A DNA stretch of 6,968 bases from positions 8,366 to 15,333 of the forward strand of contig PKZC01000269.1 of the NCBI GenBank assembly GCA_003132905.1, given 5' to 3'. Below the pieces are notes generated by a model. It was given only the letters and a program-made list of their open reading frames with translations. It made no database searches and had not been told where the DNA came from. Shown piece after piece: positions 1 to 5,869 of the stretch. This DNA is from Bryobacterales bacterium (GTDB lineage: Bacteria; Acidobacteriota; Terriglobia; Bryobacterales; Bryobacteraceae). The first letter of the stretch is position 1. The number at the start of each line of letters is the position of its first letter. A program made the position numbers and the translations under genes.

Positions 1-479
1 AGATTTTTAAGAAAGATGTTCCGCACCGCGCCCGCGTACTCATAGACGAACGTGAGCGCACTGGCGCTCTGCAGAATCTGGAAGGGGTAAGGCATGTAAG
101 TGGCGCGCGGTACACCGGGGAGATAGCATTTGATTTCCGGATCCAGAGTCAACCAATCCTTCTCGTTCTGTTTCTTTTTCGCCAGCGCTTCGGGCTTATA
201 GGGAATTTCGCCGCCTTCCACCACGCCCAAGCCGGGCGGCACCGCGCCAACCGCGCCTAGCGCTAGGACTCCCGAGGCCGGTACCGGACCATATGGACCA
301 GGGCGCAGCGCCATCGCCGGCCGCGCCAAGTGGGCCTCCAGATCGTAGTTGGCTTCATTCAGCGCCTGCCAGATTCCGTTCAAGTCGGGCTTGCCGGCCG
401 GCCCGCGCGGTGCGCGATAAACCTGAGCGGCCAGCGGCATGACCGACGCTACGATGGCCGCGATGGTAGAGATTCCCAT
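1..479 (-). CDS. Secreted protein of unknown function, PDLNGIW-type (3' end beyond window)
   Basis: The reading frame is open from an ATG at 479 to the left edge, giving 159 residues with the C-terminus missing. Residues 1-18 (MGISTIAAIVASVMPLAAQ) look like a short signal peptide, so the product is probably exported. The mature N-terminus has the motif GKPDLNGIWQ (29-38), common at the start of a large family of secreted Acidobacteriota and proteobacterial proteins with no assigned function. A second block, KCYLPGVPRATYMPYPFQI (117-135), with a single cysteine at 118, is also typical of that family. The start lies 6 bases after the stop of the gene upstream, so it is the last visible gene of the operon that begins near 3018. 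I infer a distant relationship to the two preceding genes from the 'LxGxW' opening and the placed cysteine; the decisive C-terminal half is not in the window. No enzymatic function can be proposed. Confidence 0.8.
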   Translation of the reverse strand, partial: MGISTIAAIVASVMPLAAQVYRAPRGPAGKPDLNGIWQALNEANYDLEAHLARPAMALRPGPYGPVPASGVLALGAVGAVPPGLGVVEGGEIPYKPEALAKKKQNEKDWLTLDPEIKCYLPGVPRATYMPYPFQILQSASALTFVYEYAGAVRNIFLKN

Positions 480-485
480 TGAGCC

Positions 486-1316
486 CTAGTTCGGGATTTT
501 CTTTCGATACTCGGGATAAAGCGTTTCGGGTTTTCCAATGGCGGCGTCGCGCGGTACGCCGTACTTCTTGGTCATCTCATCGACGAAGGGATTCTTCTCC
601 GGTAAATGGTGCGGAGCCGTTGGACCGACGCTTCCTTCATAGGCGGTGACACATGGCGGACCGATGGGCGGCTGCGGCGTCGCGCTCAATTGAAAGCTTC
701 TCGACAAGATCCAGGGTTCGGCAAGATAGATCGGATCCTCGATGATCTCGAGAATCGTCAGCAGATCGCCATGGCGGTAAAAGCGCATCGTCGTCGTCGC
801 TTCATCGCTCGATGGCGCACCGGTCTTTCGCAGGAACCCAGCCTTCATGTGGGTTGTATAGGTGACCAGCGTATTGCCTTCCCACGTTCCTGTGGTGAAA
901 CCGGAGCGTGTGTGCAGCGCATTTTCCGAAGGGTGTGGCCGGCCGTCCATCCAAATCGTCATCGGCGCGCGATCCTCCCAACCGCCGATGGTATAAGAGA
1001 TCACATTTCCCTTGAGCGGATCCGTTTCGCTCCAGATCCGCAAACCAAATGGTCCTTGGACTAGATAGAAGGCCGGCCATCCTTGGCATTGGTGCTCCAC
1101 CATCTCCAGTTGCGACTCGGAATAACTCAGCGCTCGAATCCGGCCCTCATCGCTTAAAGGAATTCCCGTGAAGTCCACCGGTAAGCCGTCGCCAGTAAGG
1201 AACTCATGGTTTCGTGGCGTCCAGCTGCCCGTCAATTCCACCTGCGCGAGTGCGCTCCGGCAGAGCGGCAGGCTCAGGATTAACGCGGCAACGGCCCAGT
1301 GGCAGGAATGGCTCAT
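486..1316 (-). CDS. Secreted protein of unknown function, paralogue of the gene upstream
   Basis: A 276-residue protein with a signal peptide at about 1-24 (cleavage likely after SALA). The mature protein begins VELTGSW and carries the blocks GLRIWSETD (91-99), IWMDGRPHPSENALHT (121-136), GTWEGNTLVTYTTHMKAGFLRKTG (143-166), and EDPIYLAEP (193-201). I recognise these as a widespread family of secreted proteins without known function, probably rich in beta strands. Two cysteines, C77 (HQCQGW) and C222 (GPPC), align with C87 and C233 of the neighbour at 1313-2023 and could form a disulfide. I chose the ATG at 1316 because it overlaps the upstream stop (ATGA, 1313-1316) and directly precedes the signal peptide. 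An ATG at 1343 would add nine residues and has AAGGAG at 1358-1363, but 14 bases away and inside the Lys-Lys-Glu codons of the upstream gene. The charged C-terminal tail (about 240-276) has no counterpart in the neighbour. Confidence 0.85.
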   Translation of the reverse strand: MSHSCHWAVAALILSLPLCRSALAQVELTGSWTPRNHEFLTGDGLPVDFTGIPLSDEGRIRALSYSESQLEMVEHQCQGWPAFYLVQGPFGLRIWSETDPLKGNVISYTIGGWEDRAPMTIWMDGRPHPSENALHTRSGFTTGTWEGNTLVTYTTHMKAGFLRKTGAPSSDEATTTMRFYRHGDLLTILEIIEDPIYLAEPWILSRSFQLSATPQPPIGPPCVTAYEGSVGPTAPHHLPEKNPFVDEMTKKYGVPRDAAIGKPETLYPEYRKKIPN

Positions 1317-2023
1317 TTTGCAGTGCACGGCGTTGGATCCCATTTCGATCCGTCGGGCTCCTTCTTGAATTGTGAACTCGTGGTAAAGGGTTGGCGCAGA
1401 AACTGGGGATCGTCAACGACAGCAGTCACCAACAGCACTTGCCCTCCACCGGGGATCGGCGCGATATCGAAATATTCCGTTACGACCGCGTTCTCGCTGT
1501 AAGGAACTCCATTCTTTCGCAGATATCCGGAGCGCAGATTATTTGTCACTATTTTCAACGACGACGGCTTTTCCCATTGGGCGCTGGAATAACCTTGCCA
1601 GGTTCGCTCGCCCTGCGACGCCGGTGTTTCAGCGGGTGCATCGAAGTGAAAAAGCCGGGTCTGCGTGCCCGCATCGCTATCCACCCGCAGCGTATTGTCG
1701 TCCTGCCAGGTAATGTGAAACCGCGCAGCCAGCCGCATGAGGGCCGCAGCACCGTACGACTTGCATTGATTGCCCGAAGCTTCGTCGGCGGCCGGATCCC
1801 AGGCATCGGCGACCTTGCGAGCTTCCGGAGTCATAGGCACCGGCTGGTAATCGCCTTTGCGCGGCGTGATCATCCGAAAACGCCAGTCTTCCGTCACGAA
1901 AGCTACCCAATAACCTGTGATATCGATGGGCGCGGAAGCTTTCGCGGCGCTTGCGGCATACGCAGGCGTCTCCGCCGAAGAGAGCATCAGAGCCGCCACT
2001 GCAGCCATGAAAAAGACCCTCAT
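1313..2023 (-). CDS. Secreted protein of unknown function, paralogue of the gene downstream
   Basis: A 236-residue protein. Residues 1-23 form a signal peptide ending AYA, followed by a small-residue linker and IDITGYW (33-39). Characteristic blocks are VTEDWRFRM (43-51), QCKSYGAAALMR (86-97), FHITWQDDNTLRVDSDAGTQ (102-121), SGYLRKNGVPYSENA (165-179) and VVDDPQFLRQP (202-212). The C-terminal third aligns without strain to the next gene (GFLRKTGAPSS...EDPIYLAEP...PPC), and both proteins keep two cysteines, here C87 and C233. The fold is probably beta-rich; the function is unknown. The frame stays open upstream to 2236, but that extension lies inside the preceding gene and lacks a signal peptide. 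The ATG at 2023 overlaps the upstream TGA as ATGA (2020-2023), so translation is probably coupled. A weak AGAAAG lies just upstream of the start. Confidence 0.88.
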   Translation of the reverse strand: MRVFFMAAVAALMLSSAETPAYAASAAKASAPIDITGYWVAFVTEDWRFRMITPRKGDYQPVPMTPEARKVADAWDPAADEASGNQCKSYGAAALMRLAARFHITWQDDNTLRVDSDAGTQTRLFHFDAPAETPASQGERTWQGYSSAQWEKPSSLKIVTNNLRSGYLRKNGVPYSENAVVTEYFDIAPIPGGGQVLLVTAVVDDPQFLRQPFTTSSQFKKEPDGSKWDPTPCTAK

Positions 2024-3018
2024 TGCACTTTCTGATTCATGCTGCGATAAATCGCTTCGATGAAATTGTTGGTGGTCCACGGTCCGGTGTCTGACCCGTA
2101 ACGGCGGATATATCCCCGAGCCGGCGAGGCCGCTTGAACCTGTTCCAACGTGAGGCCTTGTTTCATCAGATCCCGGACGCGGTCGCGAATAATCGTCACC
2201 ATGTCGCGGTAATCCACAACGTCCAGCTGATCGCAAATGCGTCCGTGACCGGGAACTATCAGGGTGCCCTCTTCGCGCGATACGATCGGCACCGATGGAA
2301 TGGCCGTGTCGACGAGCTTTTGCAAGGCTGCGATTTCGCCCTGAATGCTTCCGCCCTTTGCGATATCGATTACCGGAAAACGCCTGGTGTCAAAGACGTC
2401 GCCGGCCACGACAACATCAGACCGGCGAAAGAAGACAATTGCATCGCCATCGGTGTGCGCGGCCGGCTGATGGAAAATCTCAATGCCCTCGCCGTTCAGG
2501 TACATGTATTTTCGCGGCTGATTGAATGTTTCCGTGGGCCACGCGTCGACAGGATATGGGGAAGACCGCCCGCTCGGTCCGCTCATTCTCGTCAGCACCT
2601 GCTCCGCGGAAAGGATGGACGCGCCGCCTCCCAGGAAATTGGTGGCGAGACCCGCTCCGCCGTTTCCTGTAAACAGCGTCTGCCCGGCTTTTGCGACAGC
2701 GAGGTTGCCGCCTACGTGATCCGGATCGGCGCTGGTATTGATGACATAACGGATGGGCTGCGCCGTAACCTTCTTGATGGCCGCGACAACCGCGTCCGCG
2801 CTCGAAGCGGAACCGGAATCCACAACAACCACCCCGTCGGTTCCCACCTGAAAGCCGACGTTCCCGCCCGCGCCCGCAATCATATAAAAGTTCGGCCGCA
2901 GTTGAAGCACTTCGAGAGTAGCGCCGGAAGCCTGCGGTGCTGTGAAAACACCGAGAGTGACAAAGACGCCGGCTGCTATCGCGATGGTGCCGCTGAAAAG
3001 GCGCATGGTCTCGAACAA
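2020..3018 (-). CDS. Secreted MBL-fold hydrolase-like protein with altered zinc motif
   Basis: A metallo-beta-lactamase-fold protein of 332 residues from the TTG start chosen here. A signal peptide (MRLFSG... to QASGA) is followed by the fold's first strands (NFYMIAGAGGNVGFQVG, VVVVDSG). The usual H-x-H-x-D-H motif reads NTSADPDHVGGN: S96 and D98 replace the two histidines, while D100 and H101 remain. Later ligand positions are kept: H188 (PAAHTDGD), D207 (VAGDVF) and H258 (VPGHG). The second metal site therefore looks complete and the first impaired, which may mean mono-metal binding, different metal use or loss of hydrolysis. The C-terminal region (DYRDMVTIIRDRV, GPWTTNNFIEAIY) is common in Acidobacteriota members of the fold. 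Three starts compete: GTG 3051, TTG 3018 and ATG 3006. TTG 3018 has AGGAG (3024-3028) at a 5-base spacing, whereas ATG 3006 is 17 bases from it. It heads the four-gene operon; substrate unknown. Confidence 0.9.
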   Translation of the reverse strand: MFETMRLFSGTIAIAAGVFVTLGVFTAPQASGATLEVLQLRPNFYMIAGAGGNVGFQVGTDGVVVVDSGSASSADAVVAAIKKVTAQPIRYVINTSADPDHVGGNLAVAKAGQTLFTGNGGAGLATNFLGGGASILSAEQVLTRMSGPSGRSSPYPVDAWPTETFNQPRKYMYLNGEGIEIFHQPAAHTDGDAIVFFRRSDVVVAGDVFDTRRFPVIDIAKGGSIQGEIAALQKLVDTAIPSVPIVSREEGTLIVPGHGRICDQLDVVDYRDMVTIIRDRVRDLMKQGLTLEQVQAASPARGYIRRYGSDTGPWTTNNFIEAIYRSMNQKVQ

Positions 3019-3023
3019 TTCTA

Positions 3024-3028
3024 CTCCT
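3024..3028 (-). promoter_or_regulatory. Ribosome binding site AGGAG deciding a TTG start
   Basis: On the minus strand AGGAG lies five bases before a TTG at 3018 and seventeen bases before the first ATG at 3006. The spacing favours TTG as the start of the MBL-fold gene. Both starts keep the signal peptide, so the mature protein is the same. Confidence 0.5.
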
Positions 3029-3051
3029 GTGACCGCGGGCCTAACGGTCAC
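3029..3051 (-). promoter_or_regulatory. 7-base inverted repeat abutting the ribosome binding site
   Basis: GTGACCG at 3029-3035 is mirrored by CGGTCAC at 3045-3051 with a 9-base spacer, and CGGTCAC recurs at 3059-3065 through the tandem repeat. If the leader is transcribed, a hairpin would form with its 3' edge touching AGGAG (3024-3028) and could hinder ribosome access. Alternatively it is a DNA operator. The repeat is visible in the sequence; the role is inferred. Confidence 0.4.
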
Positions 3052-3071
3052 GAACTAACGGTCACGAACTA
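3041..3071. repeat. 14-base tandem direct repeat in the MBL operon leader
   Basis: The unit CTAACGGTCACGAA occurs at 3041-3054 and again at 3055-3068, followed by a further CTA (3069-3071). The two copies are identical and adjacent. They lie just upstream of the ribosome binding site of the four-gene operon. A tandem operator for a regulator is one explanation; a recent local duplication is another. Confidence 0.7.
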
Positions 3072-3254
3072 CAGATAGGGAAACAAGCATGTGCTATGAC
3101 GTCCAAATTCGAGAGTTCGTAATGAAATCCTGAATGAAACGATCGTCTCAAAGCCTTTTCATGTCTTTGATCCCTTTATCACCAGAGTCCAGGATGGGGG
3201 CGGGCGCATGGGCTCGGATGTCCGTACTCTTGCTCTCCGTCGGCTGCCTGCGGG

Positions 3255-4103
3255 CTAGGGGGCGGTGCGGCGAGAGAGAGCGGCGTTGAGGTGGGCGAGG
3301 GTGTGGCTTTGGATCTGGCGGTGTGCTTCTTCTCCGGTGCAGAGCTCGGCGATGGGGCGCATTTCGCGTGAAATCCAGGAGGCCTCGGGCGGGAGGGTGG
3401 CGGCGCGGAGTTGCTCGTGGGCCTGCTCAACGTCGTCCATGAAATGCAGGTGGTCGGCACGGGGCAGGACCACCATTTGCTTGGGTCCGGGAGTGCGGCG
3501 GTAGAGCTCGTGCATGCCGGCGATGGGAGTGAGGACGTCGTCCTCGGCGACGATGTAGAGGGTGGCCGGTGGGCGCGGCCATTGGAAACTGAGGGTGGCG
3601 GGGATAATTCCCGGCTTGGGATCGGACGCTCCGCTGGGGGCGAGCGCGACCACAGCCTGGATGCGCGTGTCGGTTTCGGGCAAGGCCAGGGCGGTCCAGC
3701 CGCCGAAGCTGTGGCCGACGATGGCGATGCGATCGGGATCGGGCCGGGCGGTACACGGAATCGCGCCGCCGAGCATGTAGTCGAGCAGGAAGCGGGCGTC
3801 GGGAACGCGGCTGGCGATGAAGGCTTCGACATTGCCGGCGATGTCCGGGGCGACGACTTCGGAATGATCGAGGGCCGCGACCTGGTGGCCGTGACTCGCG
3901 AGGTACGTGGTGAGGTAGGTGGCGGCGCGACGGTTGCCGCGGCTGTGGTGAGAGTAGAGGACGAGCGGCCACGCGCGGGGCTCGTCGGGGCACCAGATAT
4001 CGCAGGTGAAGAGACGGTCGCGCGCCGGGTCGCGGGCTTCGAAGGTGTGGGTGCGGACGGCGAAAGGTCCGGAGGCGGAGGGTGGGGAGGCGGGGCTATT
4101 CAT
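3255..4103 (-). CDS. Alpha/beta hydrolase, dienelactone-hydrolase / PAF-acetylhydrolase-like
   Basis: A 282-residue serine hydrolase with no signal peptide, so probably cytoplasmic. The fold is clear: PLVLYSHHSRGNR (46-58) supplies the oxyanion-hole region, IAIVGHSFGGW (127-136) is the nucleophile elbow with Ser132, YIVAEDDVLTP (183-193) gives the acid residue (Asp188 or Asp189), and RADHLHFMDD (215-224) contains the catalytic His218. It should hydrolyse an ester or similar bond; the substrate cannot be read from the sequence. The chosen ATG at 4103 has AGGTG at 4107-4111 just upstream; the frame also stays open to an ATG at 4175, which adds a charged stretch with no obvious homology. The gene is single, 236 bases upstream of the MBL operon. 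A 60-base sample inside it (3541-3600) is 68% G+C against 58-62% in two samples from neighbouring genes, and long open frames on the other strand follow from this composition. Confidence 0.88.
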   Translation of the reverse strand: MNSPASPPSASGPFAVRTHTFEARDPARDRLFTCDIWCPDEPRAWPLVLYSHHSRGNRRAATYLTTYLASHGHQVAALDHSEVVAPDIAGNVEAFIASRVPDARFLLDYMLGGAIPCTARPDPDRIAIVGHSFGGWTALALPETDTRIQAVVALAPSGASDPKPGIIPATLSFQWPRPPATLYIVAEDDVLTPIAGMHELYRRTPGPKQMVVLPRADHLHFMDDVEQAHEQLRAATLPPEASWISREMRPIAELCTGEEAHRQIQSHTLAHLNAALSRRTAP

Positions 4104-4239
4104 AAGCACCTGATGCCAGTCTAATGGACGGCCGCGACGCCCGGCTTCACGGACGTTTTGCGGGCACTCTTCCACTCGCTACCGAAAAAACTTACTGACG
4201 GGATCTACCCGTAGCGGACCGTTCCAAAAAGCCAAGTGA

Positions 4240-4245
4240 TATAGT
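4240..4245 (+). promoter_or_regulatory. Possible -10 element (TATAGT) of the membrane operon
   Basis: TATAGT lies 32 bases before the ATG at 4278, in the AT-richer part of the 174-base divergent intergenic region. No good -35 hexamer is found at the expected distance (the nearest candidate is GGACCG at 4216-4221), so this is only a candidate. Confidence 0.25.
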
Positions 4246-4247
4246 AA

Positions 4248-4269
4248 TCGAGCGCCGTATCAGGCTCGA
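4248..4269 (+). promoter_or_regulatory. 6-base inverted repeat in the membrane operon leader
   Basis: TCGAGC (4248-4253) and GCTCGA (4264-4269) are perfect inverted copies separated by ten bases, lying between the possible -10 element and the ATG at 4278. The gene has no strong ribosome binding site, so a leader hairpin or operator here could matter. The repeat is short and may be chance. Confidence 0.25.
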
Positions 4270-4277
4270 CAATCATC

Positions 4278-5225
4278 ATGGACTTGACCCACATCCATCT
4301 CTTACTGAATCATTTTCCGACCATCGGCTATCTCATCGGCGGCGGTTTGTTTGTGCTTTCCCTTATCGCGAAGAGCGACGATCTGAAGCGTGCCAGCCTG
4401 GTTGTTTTGCTGGGAATCGCGCTCATCGCGATCCCCACCTATATGAGTGGAAATGGCGCACAGGATGGCATCAAAGCCCTGCCGGGAATATCGAAATCGT
4501 TGATAGAAGCCCACGAAGCGGCTGCATTGGTGGCCATTGCATTCATGCTATTCACGGGAGCGTTTGCGTGGCTGGCATTGTGGCAATTCCGCCGCCTGCG
4601 ACGCATACCGAGCTGGAATCTGACAGTGATCCTGGTTCTGACTCTGGTGTCGCTCGGGCTGATGATCCGCGCCTCCAATCTGGGCGGCGAAATTCGTCAC
4701 GAGGAAATCCGGGCTGTCCAGGGCAAAGGCGCACCCGTCGCTTCGGCCGCCGCGGAAGGCCCCGCGCTGGGGCGCACCGTGGGATCGTTCGTTACAGACA
4801 CCCCGTGGATGTGGCCCACTTGCGAAACTCTGCATTTCGTTGGCCTGAGCCTTTTGTGCGGCGTGGTGTTTCTGGTGGATCTGCGGGTTCTCGGAGTGAT
4901 GAAGGGCGTGTCCTTCGCTTCCCTGCACCGTCTGTTGCCTTGGGCCGCGTTGGGATTCGGCGTGAACGTCCTCACTGGAATGTTGTTCTTCGTGGGAATT
5001 CCCGGCCAGTACATACACAATGCCGCCTTCTATTGGAAAATCGGATTGGTGATGCTCGCCGGGGCGAACGCCTTGTACTTTACGCTTTTTGATGAACCGT
5101 GGTCCCTGGGACCTGGCGAAGACGCACCGCTTACCGCCAAAATGGCCGCTGCGTCCGCCATGGTTCTGTGGATCGCTGTTATGTATTGCGGAAGCATGCT
5201 GCCATTCTTAGGCAACTCATTCTAG
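4278..5225 (+). CDS. Eight-helix membrane protein: DUF2231-like N-terminus fused to DUF6644-like C-terminus
   Basis: A 315-residue integral membrane protein with about eight hydrophobic segments (roughly 13-31, 38-57, 79-101, 112-131, 183-203, 219-241, 250-270, 288-307). The N-terminal half has histidines near membrane edges: H5, H7 and H12 (IHLLLNHFPTIG), H79 (IEAHEAAAL) and H141 (GGEIRHEE), a pattern like DUF2231 membrane domains. A small-residue linker (145-170) joins it to a C-terminal half with WPTCETLHFVGLSLLCG (179-195), VDLRVLGV, LLPWAALGFGVNVLTG and FYWKIGL, which I recognise as DUF6644-like. H186 corresponds to H33 of the protein two genes downstream. The histidines could bind heme or a metal, but no heme motif such as CxxCH is present, so this is inference. 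It is the first gene of a three-gene operon, 30 bases before the next start. The ATG at 4278 has only a weak CAGG well upstream. Confidence 0.85.
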   Translation: MDLTHIHLLLNHFPTIGYLIGGGLFVLSLIAKSDDLKRASLVVLLGIALIAIPTYMSGNGAQDGIKALPGISKSLIEAHEAAALVAIAFMLFTGAFAWLALWQFRRLRRIPSWNLTVILVLTLVSLGLMIRASNLGGEIRHEEIRAVQGKGAPVASAAAEGPALGRTVGSFVTDTPWMWPTCETLHFVGLSLLCGVVFLVDLRVLGVMKGVSFASLHRLLPWAALGFGVNVLTGMLFFVGIPGQYIHNAAFYWKIGLVMLAGANALYFTLFDEPWSLGPGEDAPLTAKMAAASAMVLWIAVMYCGSMLPFLGNSF

Positions 5226-5238
5226 CCGGGCGTGAATC

Positions 5239-5248
5239 AGGAGAGGAG
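5239..5248 (+). promoter_or_regulatory. Double ribosome binding site of the 36-residue gene
   Basis: Two consecutive AGGAG sequences (5239-5243 and 5244-5248) precede the ATG at 5256, the second with a 7-base spacing. This is the strongest ribosome binding signal in the operon and supports translation of a very short gene. Confidence 0.75.
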
Positions 5249-5255
5249 CGAATTC

Positions 5256-5366
5256 ATGAGTTTGGTTGTCGGGACGATTCTCTGGGTGGTGGTGGTAACG
5301 GTTTTGATCGGGATTTTTGGCTACCTGATGGATAGAAGTACAGCCCGCCAGGAGCGCGAGGAATAA
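5256..5366 (+). CDS. 36-residue single-pass membrane microprotein
   Basis: A short gene from ATG 5256 to TAA 5364-5366, between two genes for related membrane proteins. The product begins MSLVVGTILWVVVVTVLIGI, so residues 3-24 are one continuous hydrophobic helix. A short charged tail follows (MDRSTARQEREE, 25-36), giving an N-out, C-in topology by the positive-inside rule. It has a doubled AGGAG seven bases upstream, and its own 3' end (GAGGAA, 5358-5363) supplies the ribosome binding site of the next gene, whose ATG is three bases after the stop. By size and layout it resembles tiny subunits of membrane oxidoreductases, such as CydX of cytochrome bd or CcoQ of cbb3 oxidase. I see no sequence match to either, so the comparison is about architecture only. 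It may stabilise a complex made by the two flanking membrane proteins. Confidence 0.82.
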   Translation: MSLVVGTILWVVVVTVLIGIFGYLMDRSTARQEREE

Positions 5367-5369
5367 CAC

Positions 5370-5849
5370 ATGCACGATTTTCTTGTTTTCCTCGAGCAGA
5401 TGGAATTCAGCCAATGGGTGAAAGACGCCCCAACCGTTTGGGCATTTCCGACCATTCTCATCGTCCACACCCTGGGAATGTCCATCGTGGCCGGAGTCAG
5501 CGCCATGATCAGCCTGATTGTGCTGGGTTTCTGGCCCTCTGTGCCAATCAAGCCCTTCGAACGCGCGTTCCCGCTACTGTGGTTCGGGTTCGGCATAAAC
5601 GCAGTGAGTGGAACCATGATGCTGGTTGCCGACGCCACCACTAAGCTCACGAGTCTGGATTTCTACATCAAGATGGCGTTCGTGATTGCGGGATTTTTTG
5701 TGCTGCTACGAATGCGTCGGCAGATCTTTGAGGATCCACAACTCGATAAGGCACCGGTGTCGGGCAACGCAAAGGTGCTGGCTTGGGCTTCGCTGGCTTG
5801 CTGGTTTGGCGCAATCACCGCCGGCCGCTTGCTGGCGTACGTCAAGTAG
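5370..5849 (+). CDS. Four-helix DUF6644-like membrane protein
   Basis: A 159-residue membrane protein with hydrophobic segments at about 24-53, 66-87, 97-114 and 135-156. It shows the DUF6644-like pattern: a short amphipathic start, then VWAFPTILIVHTLGMSIVAG (23-42), LIVLGFW, FPLLWFGFGINAVSGTMM (67-84) and DFYIKMAFVIAGF (97-109). These blocks align with residues 175-265 of the 315-residue protein two genes upstream, including the histidine (H33 against H186), the GFGxN-xxxG block and the F-Y-x-K pair, so the two arose by duplication. The C-terminus adds a charged loop (MRRQIFEDPQLDK) and a fourth helix. The single histidine in the first helix is a possible heme or metal ligand; function is unknown. 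GAGGAA ends six bases before the ATG. It ends the operon and converges with the minus-strand gene 20 bases away, with no terminator hairpin visible between them. Confidence 0.88.
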   Translation: MHDFLVFLEQMEFSQWVKDAPTVWAFPTILIVHTLGMSIVAGVSAMISLIVLGFWPSVPIKPFERAFPLLWFGFGINAVSGTMMLVADATTKLTSLDFYIKMAFVIAGFFVLLRMRRQIFEDPQLDKAPVSGNAKVLAWASLACWFGAITAGRLLAYVK

Positions 5850-5869
5850 CCAAACTTAGTAAACGCAAA

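Noticed and set aside
2024..2236. N-terminal extension of the 236-residue secreted protein up to 2236
   Set aside because: The extension lies wholly inside the MBL-fold gene, has no family resemblance and would bury the signal peptide.
2134..3078. 314-codon plus-strand frame opposite the MBL-fold gene
   Set aside because: No recognisable domain, signal peptide or ribosome binding site; it is antisense to a gene with clear family motifs.
3148..3170. TCAAAG / CTTTGA inverted repeat between the hydrolase and the MBL operon as a terminator
   Set aside because: Only a 6-base AT-rich stem with an 11-base loop and no following T run; too weak to call.
3411..4124. Long open frame (237 codons) on the plus strand opposite the hydrolase
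   Set aside because: The minus-strand frame has a full catalytic triad and fold; the plus-strand product is a low-complexity Gly/Val/Asp/Glu-rich sequence expected from antisense of GC-rich codons.
4198..4212. ACGGG / CCCGT inverted repeat in the divergent intergenic region
   Set aside because: Five-base arms occur by chance and nothing around it supports an operator or terminator.
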